Shown here in pieces: positions 58,680 to 64,000 of a DNA stretch of 64,000 nt (positions are counted from its first letter, which is position 1; each line of letters starts with the position of its first letter). The position numbers were made by a program, and so were the translations under genes. The notes below the pieces were generated by a model. That model worked only from the letters and a program-made list of their open reading frames with translations, ran no database searches and had not been told where the DNA came from. This DNA comes from Cycas panzhihuaensis (taxonomy: Eukaryota; Cycadophyta): positions 63,371,741-63,435,740 of the forward strand of contig CM041465.1 of assembly GCA_023213395.1 (NCBI GenBank). Direction: 5' to 3'.

Positions 58680-59990
58680 AGCGTCCTCTCCACCCTAAAC
58701 TCTTAGCTACCATCAAGATGGAGGTTGAGAAGCTTTTAGATGCTAGACTTATCACTTATATCAATTACCCTAAATGGGTATCCAATATTGTTCCTATTGT
58801 TAAAAAGAATGAGTCTATCCAGATATACGTTGATTTTCGTGATATCAACAATGCATGTCCTAAGGACAACTTTTTACTCCCTTTCATTAATCAAATCATT
58901 AATCAAACTACCAGATTTGAAGTTATGTCCTTAATGGATGGCTACTCTAGCTACAGTCAAATCTAAATATCTCTTGAAGACCGCCACAAGATGACCTTCA
59001 CCAGCCCATGGGGTACCTTTGCCTATAAGGCAATGCCCTTCGGTCTTAAAAATATAGGCGCTACTTACCAAAGAGCAATGTACTTTATCTTCCATGACCT
59101 CATTGACCACACATTGGAGGTCTTTATGGATGACATGATACGTCTCTCACATGTCAGGGCCCATCATCCGTCTGAGTTGTAGGCCATCTTCTCTTGATGC
59201 GGCAAATACCATGTAAGCCTAAAGTCACTCAAGTGTGTGTTTGTCATTACCTCAAGCAAACTCCTTAGATTTCTTATGTTAAAATAAGGAATTCAGATTG
59301 ACCCTGACAAGGTCAAGGCAATCCTTGATATGCTGCCTCCTAGGACCCAACGATAGATCAAGTCATTCCTAGGTAGGCTTAGTTTTCTTAGGTGCTTCCT
59401 AGCAGACTTCACCATAACTACTAAACCTTTAACCAACCTATTGAGTAAGGGAGCCCTATTTGTTTGGTCTGATAAGGCCCAATAAGCCTTTTAAAGACTT
59501 AAGGAATCCCTTGCTTCCACTCCTACGTTGGCACCCCCTTGCTTCGATAGGCCCTTCATTCTTTATACCTCGGTGACTGACGAGTCCCTGGGCGCTATGT
59601 TAGCTCAGGAGGATGACTCAGGAGTCAAGAGAGCCATTTACTTTATCATCTGTACCCTTATGGCTACCAAACGTAATTACTCTCCTGCCAAGAAGGAATG
59701 CCTCTCCTTGGTCCATGCGACTAAGAAGTTTAAACATTACTTGCTTGGTAATACCACTAAGGTAATCATCCAGTCTGATCCCTTGCGATATCTACTTACG
59801 CGTTCAGACTTGACAAGTAGGGTTGGTCATTGGGCTGTCCTGCTTCAAGAGTTCAATCTTCATATTGTCAACCAAAAATCAAAGAAGGGTATGGTAGTGG
59901 TTGAGCAACTCGCAGACGCCCCTATCCCTAACTCGCTCAATGCCCTCGTTGATGATTCCCTTCCTTATGAGTCCATCTTGACTATTTAGG
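58680..59990 (+). pseudogene. Tat-C reverse transcriptase and RNase H
   Basis: Gypsy-type RT: EVEKLLDARLI, WVSNIVPIVKKN, YVDFRDINNACPKDNF, MPFGLKNIGATYQRAM and the catalytic V-F-M-D-D-M box (about 59119-59136). RNase H: RPFILYTSVTDESLGAMLAQ (59540-59600), NYSPAKKECLSLVHATKKF, IIQSDPLRYLL. About ten in-frame stops, mostly TAA/TAG/TGA where related proteins carry Gln or Trp. All of this is absent from Tat-B. Confidence 0.93.
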
Positions 59991-60119
59991 ACGTCCCTCC
60001 CCATCCACTTATTGTCAACGAGTGGTATGGTGATATTGTGCGGTATCTCACATAACAACAATACCACCCTGAAACTAGTAGTAAGGTTAGATCTCATATC
60101 TGGACTTCTACTAGATAAT

Positions 60120-61263
60120 ACTTCCTCATGGATGAAGTATTGTACAAGAGGTCTTTCGATGGGATTCTCCTCCGCTACGTCACCACTGATGAAGCTGACC
60201 AAATACTTCGTAGATGCCACCATGGTATTTGTAGGGGCCACTTTGGAGGCCAATCCATAGCCCATAGGATCCTCTGCATGGGTTACTATTGGTCATCCCT
60301 CTTTAAGGATGCCCATGCTTTTACCCTGAGATGTCGGTGATGTCAGGAACATACTAACATCTCCCATGTGCCTTCCGAGGCCCTTCATCCTATCGTATCT
60401 CCATGGACTTTTGCTCAGTGGGGTCTAGACCTCATCAGGGCTATCTCCCCACCTTTCTCGTAATAGCACAAGTTCATCTTGACTGCCATAGAATACTTTA
60501 CTAAATGGGCGGAGGTCATCCCTCTAGTTACTACCCCTGTTAAGACGATAGCTACCTTTGTTTACCAGCATATCATTTACCGTTTTGGGATTCCTGACGT
60601 CCTGATTATTGACAATGACACCCCCTTTTGTAACAAGGAGATGGATGAGCTTTGTAATAAATTCAAAATTTCTCACAAAACTTCCTCTCCTTACTACCCC
60701 CAGGTAAATGGTTAAGTAGAGTCATTCAACAAGACTCTCGTTAACAACTTAAAGAAAATTGTCACTTAGTCTCAAAGAGACTGGTACCTTTAGCTTCCTT
60801 TCACTTTATGGGCTTACCGCACCTCCGTCTGCTTCACCATGGGAATGACCCCATTCTCCCTGGTCTATAGTACTGAGGCAGTACTCACATTAGAAGTGGA
60901 GATTCCTTCCTTACATGTTTCTCTTCAGGGTCTCATCAATGAGGAGTCAATTCGTTAGGCTTGTCTCCTAGACCTCGAGGCTTTGGATGAGAGACATTTA
61001 GCCACCTACCAGGCTAACCTAGCATCCAAAGCTCGCTTACAAAGGACCTATGACAAACATCTTTATTCTCATCCTTTGTTTCTTGGGGACCATGTCATCA
61101 AATTGGAGTATCTTCATGACCGCTTAGGCAAATTCAAGCCCAAATAGGTTGGACCCTTTGTCGTTATCGAGAGCCTCAGTAATGGCACTTATAGGATCAC
61201 CACCTTCGAGGGTCTTGAATTTGAGAAAGCCATTAATGGGAAATTCCTTAAGAAGTTTTACTC
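60120..61263 (+). pseudogene. Tat-C integrase
   Basis: HHCC zinc finger (HHGICRGHFGG, then C-R-stop-C near 60335), catalytic core WGLDLI (first Asp), LIIDNDTPFCN (second Asp) and G-stop-V-E-S-F-N-K (Glu), then WAYRTSV and a C-terminal region with RLGKFKPK and VGPFVV. No chromodomain seen, as expected for the Tat lineage. Ends at a stop near 61263. Stops in the core disable it. Confidence 0.92.
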
Positions 61264-61809
61264 ATGACCTTGTCGTCACCTCACCCATGCTTCGAAATGA
61301 GCGTAAACTACCATCTTAAGTTCGTTCCCATTCTTCCCAACCATGGGTAGAATGATGACTTAGGATGGCCTTTCCTATTTCCTTCTGGTTCCTCCTACAG
61401 AACCCTCATTCCTATTTTCCTTATGACCTTGTCCTCCTATATGGGCATCCCCCAGATATAACGATGCTCTGGAGTATCGTCACTCCCTTCTTGCTCAGTA
61501 TTTCCTTTACATATTCTGTTATGTTCCCATGTAGACATGCGTGTCACCCTATTTCCTAACCCCACATATGTCTATCACCTCTACTCATGGTGGTCGTGTG
61601 TGCTCCTATTACGTATATGGCCCTACATGAAAGAAAATATGTGCCACCTAAACAAATATCATAACACAAAGCCCATATAATAATCAACTCAAAATGCAAC
61701 TATACATACCCTCATGCATCCGTGCACCCACACACACATACACATGTAAACAAAATATGTGTATCATCCATCATACAAAATATACACATCATCATATTCC
61801 AAAATGGGG
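61264..61809 (+). other. Tat-C post-integrase spacer
   Basis: From 61290 aligns with Tat-B 31430-31870 (CTAAACTACCATCTTAAGTT, then the CATGGTGGTCGTGTGTGCTCCT phrase). It stops at AAAATGGGG and passes straight into an LTR start, whereas Tat-B continues for another 2.3 kb with the antisense ORF and extra RNase H. Confidence 0.8.
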
Positions 61810-64000
61810 TATTATTTTCTGGCTACTAGGAATGGATACAGAGAGGTCAACTTAGGTAAGTGTAGGTATATTTCTCACTTTACTTTTGCTTCTTGTGAGG
61901 AGTACTTGCTTGCATGCTACATGTTTTTCATAGATGGTTTGCATTATCTACACCTCTTTAGCTTATGACGACTATAGTAGTGGTACACTTCTAGCAAGTG
62001 TGGCACCCCGGTGGCCACGTCACCTCATGCAATCTTCCTTACTCCCTTTAAGGCTTATTCGACTCATGTGATGTTTATTTGTTATGCTGTTTTATCAACA
62101 CTTAATCTCCTTGTTATGTCCTTGAGCCTCTTGATTGCTTTTTGTGGTTCTTGGTCCTTTGTTTACCCTTGGGCAGGTGGGCCCACCCCCCTGCCAGCCT
62201 CTTAATGCCCTGGCCCATAGCCCTGACTAGCTGTTTAGGCCAGTTTGGCTCTCTACCCCTGCACCGTAGCAGAGTTTGCGGTACCACGATATTTATTACG
62301 GTACCGCGATATGTACCGTGGTGCAACTGTTATAACCTATTTTTTGAAACCCACCATGTCAATTCTCACATTTATTACAGAATTTCCATGTGTCCTTCAA
62401 CCCACCTCAGTGCCAACCGAGCCCTAATCACTTGATTAGGGTTGGGGCTAAGTATTTAAGCTCTTCTTAAGTCATATTTTGGGCTCTCTTTCAAAGGAAC
62501 AGTAAGGAAATTCACCCTACTCTCAGCTCTGCTCTTCTACTCTACTGCACTCTTAGGACCTGCAACTACTCCTATGTGCCTAGCCCTCCTTATGCCTTAC
62601 TGTGACATCCTCACATCCTATTGCACACCCTGGAGGGGGCATTCTTGAGGTGTTTTCAGTGTCTCTTTACCCAGGCAAGCACTAAGTTGTTTCAAAAGTG
62701 GGATTTCTCTCAGCCGCCTCAGTAGGGGCCCTATACCTACTGCATCTCAGCCTTCTTCACAAGTCTTCAACCTTTTCTCAGTAGGCTCTTGCAGAGGCAA
62801 ATGCCTCCTCACTTTCCTTGAGGTATTTGTTGATTTGAAGCTCTCTTCTTGCTCAGTTCATGCCCAGCTTTGTGCATGCTTGTTGCTAGTTTCTTTTTCT
62901 TAGTTTCTAGAGTTTGTCTTTTGATTTGCTGTGGTTATTTCTCTGTTATTTGAGGCTCCTCTCTTGCATTTCACAGCCATGACAATGGAACAAGAGGATT
63001 TCATAGGGTTTGGGATAGAGTTGGGTGGATTTCGTACCACCCTTACACTCCCAAGAGGCTTCCGCCCTCCAAACCCTCCTCTTTTGCCCTCGTGCTATCC
63101 CTGGAGTGGGAAAGGGATTAGGAGATCATTTCCAGCCACTGAAACCAATGTTTGCACCTATTGCAACGCTAGTTTACAAGCTTGTTTCTCCCATCCAGGC
63201 AATCCATAAGCCCCAGAGGCTCCTTCTAGCTCAACTCCTCTCTCAATGGTCCAGTTTGCTCCCTGTAGCACTCCGGTCCATTGTGGACTTCCTTGAGCTC
63301 CCTTTATACTTTTGTTATCCCCGTTTACAGCTAGTTTTTGTAGCCATACTCTTGCAGCCCCATGGCTCCTTGAAGGAGAGTAAGGTTGCCCTTTGTAGGA
63401 ATTGGGTCACTCCAAGGCTCACCTATTTACATACCTTTCATTTGGGTATTTCTAGACTATAGTCTATCGCTATAAACTTTTGATTGGTGAATACTTACGT
63501 GTATGTATAGAGATCTAGATTTCGGCATATGCATATATATGTTTTGGTACTCTTCCTCATATTGTTAACCTCCTTTCTCTGAAAGGGTATGTTTGTGTTC
63601 ACTTATAGGTAAAAGGAGAATGTGAGGAACTTCTCTTCCCTTCTTTCTCCTCGGTAAGTAAATCCATTTGCATTTTGTCGTAGCATTCTAATTTTGCTAT
63701 CGCTTTCCTTTTCATTTCCAGTATTTTATTGTTACTTTACGTGGAAGGTAAAGAAGCCCCACACTCTACCCCACCGCGACTTTTCGCCGCTTGTTTCATG
63801 GAACAACTTAGAGCATCTAGTGGGAGCATCGCCACCTCAACCACACCTTTATCCAGAGTATGTGACCTTACTTTACTTCACTTTTTCTATTTTGAAAAGG
63901 TTACATGGTAGTAATTTAGAGAACATATAGGAAAAAGGGAAATCAACCTCTTTTGTTTGCACGTTGTATGTTGCACTTTACATATCATACCTATTTAGGA
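61810..64000 (+). repeat. Tat-type LTR, right end outside the window
   Basis: Starts TATTATTTTCTGGCTACT, most like the Tat-A LTR start (4664). U3 module at 62278-62459: repeated CGGTACCACGAT/CGGTACCGCGAT, then CCCTAATCA-CT-TGATTAGGG (62422-62441, 9-bp arms) and TATTTAA (62453-62459). It is related to, but clearly not a close copy of, the 51695 LTR. Either the 3' LTR of Tat-C after exchange, or an LTR of another element. Confidence 0.7.

Larger units (their letters stand above)
51695..64000 (+). mobile_element. Tat-C: Ty3/gypsy element inserted in Copia-D, right end outside the window
   Basis: Left LTR from 51695, primer site, gag, protease, RT, RNase H, integrase and a post-integrase spacer, then an LTR from 61810 to the window end. 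Left target site CTTAG (51690-51694) lies within Copia-D integrase. The right LTR differs strongly from the left one and the antisense ORF plus extra RNase H are missing, so the right part may come from another copy. Interior proteins are the same family as Tat-B. Confidence 0.85.

Noticed and set aside
59879-60265. Minus-strand 128-codon ORF within Tat-C pol
   Set aside because: Opposite-strand shadow of the RNase H/integrase region, which is recognisable in sense.
62114-62435. Overlapping ORFs on both strands in the right-hand LTR
   Set aside because: They lie across the U3 palindromic block and have no conserved protein in related LTRs.

Overview
This window is plant nuclear DNA and consists almost entirely of nested, decaying LTR retrotransposons. 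Evidence for a seed plant: Ty1/copia elements primed by initiator tRNA-Met; very large Ty3/gypsy elements of Tat-lineage type (LTRs near 2.5 kb, a second RNase H after the integrase region, an antisense gene upstream of it); an F-box exon; and a Rab GDI fragment. I see no complete cellular gene, rRNA, tRNA or CRISPR array. Species cannot be fixed from the sequence. Element names below (Copia-A to D, Tat-A to C, LARD-1/2, R1, R3) are local labels.

Left part (1-25049). 1-1517: 3' end of a minus-strand copia element (Copia-A). About 1518-6000: 3' part of a plus-strand gypsy element (Tat-A) with the extra RNase H, polypurine tract and LTR. 6140-8400: degenerate repeats (R3) with a 147-bp tandem array. 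About 10.0-10.2 kb: an F-box exon fragment. 11363-13026: repeat R1. 13027-23888: a minus-strand LTR element with no recognisable coding region (LARD-1). A complete 7.0-kb copia element (Copia-B, 15200-22208, target duplication AACTC) is nested in it.

Middle (25050-36739). Tat-B is a complete gypsy element with matching LTRs and a perfect AGTGG target duplication. It keeps gag, protease, an antisense ORF and the extra RNase H, but has no reverse transcriptase, first RNase H or integrase.

Right part (36740-64000). A second copy of R1 (39050-48043) is split by the complete minus-strand element Copia-C (40024-47351, target duplication AAAAC). R1 copy 1 at 12333-12337 preserves the equivalent empty site. 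Copia-C carries, between its primer binding site and gag, a clear fragment of a host Rab GDP-dissociation inhibitor gene in antisense plus two other coding-like pieces. After R1 comes a LARD-1-like fragment, then Copia-D (minus, 48870-51694), whose integrase is broken by Tat-C (51695 to the window end). Tat-C supplies the RT, RNase H and integrase that Tat-B lacks, although its reading frames are also broken.

How it works together: nothing here looks autonomously active as it stands. All pol regions carry in-frame stops, many at positions where Gln, Trp or Arg is expected, and LTR-pair differences in Tat-B are nearly all transitions. Both fit long silencing with deamination of methylated cytosine. 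The most unusual signals are host-derived leader sequence in the Copia-B/C family, the Tat-B derivative, and a palindromic telobox-TATA module in the Tat LTRs.
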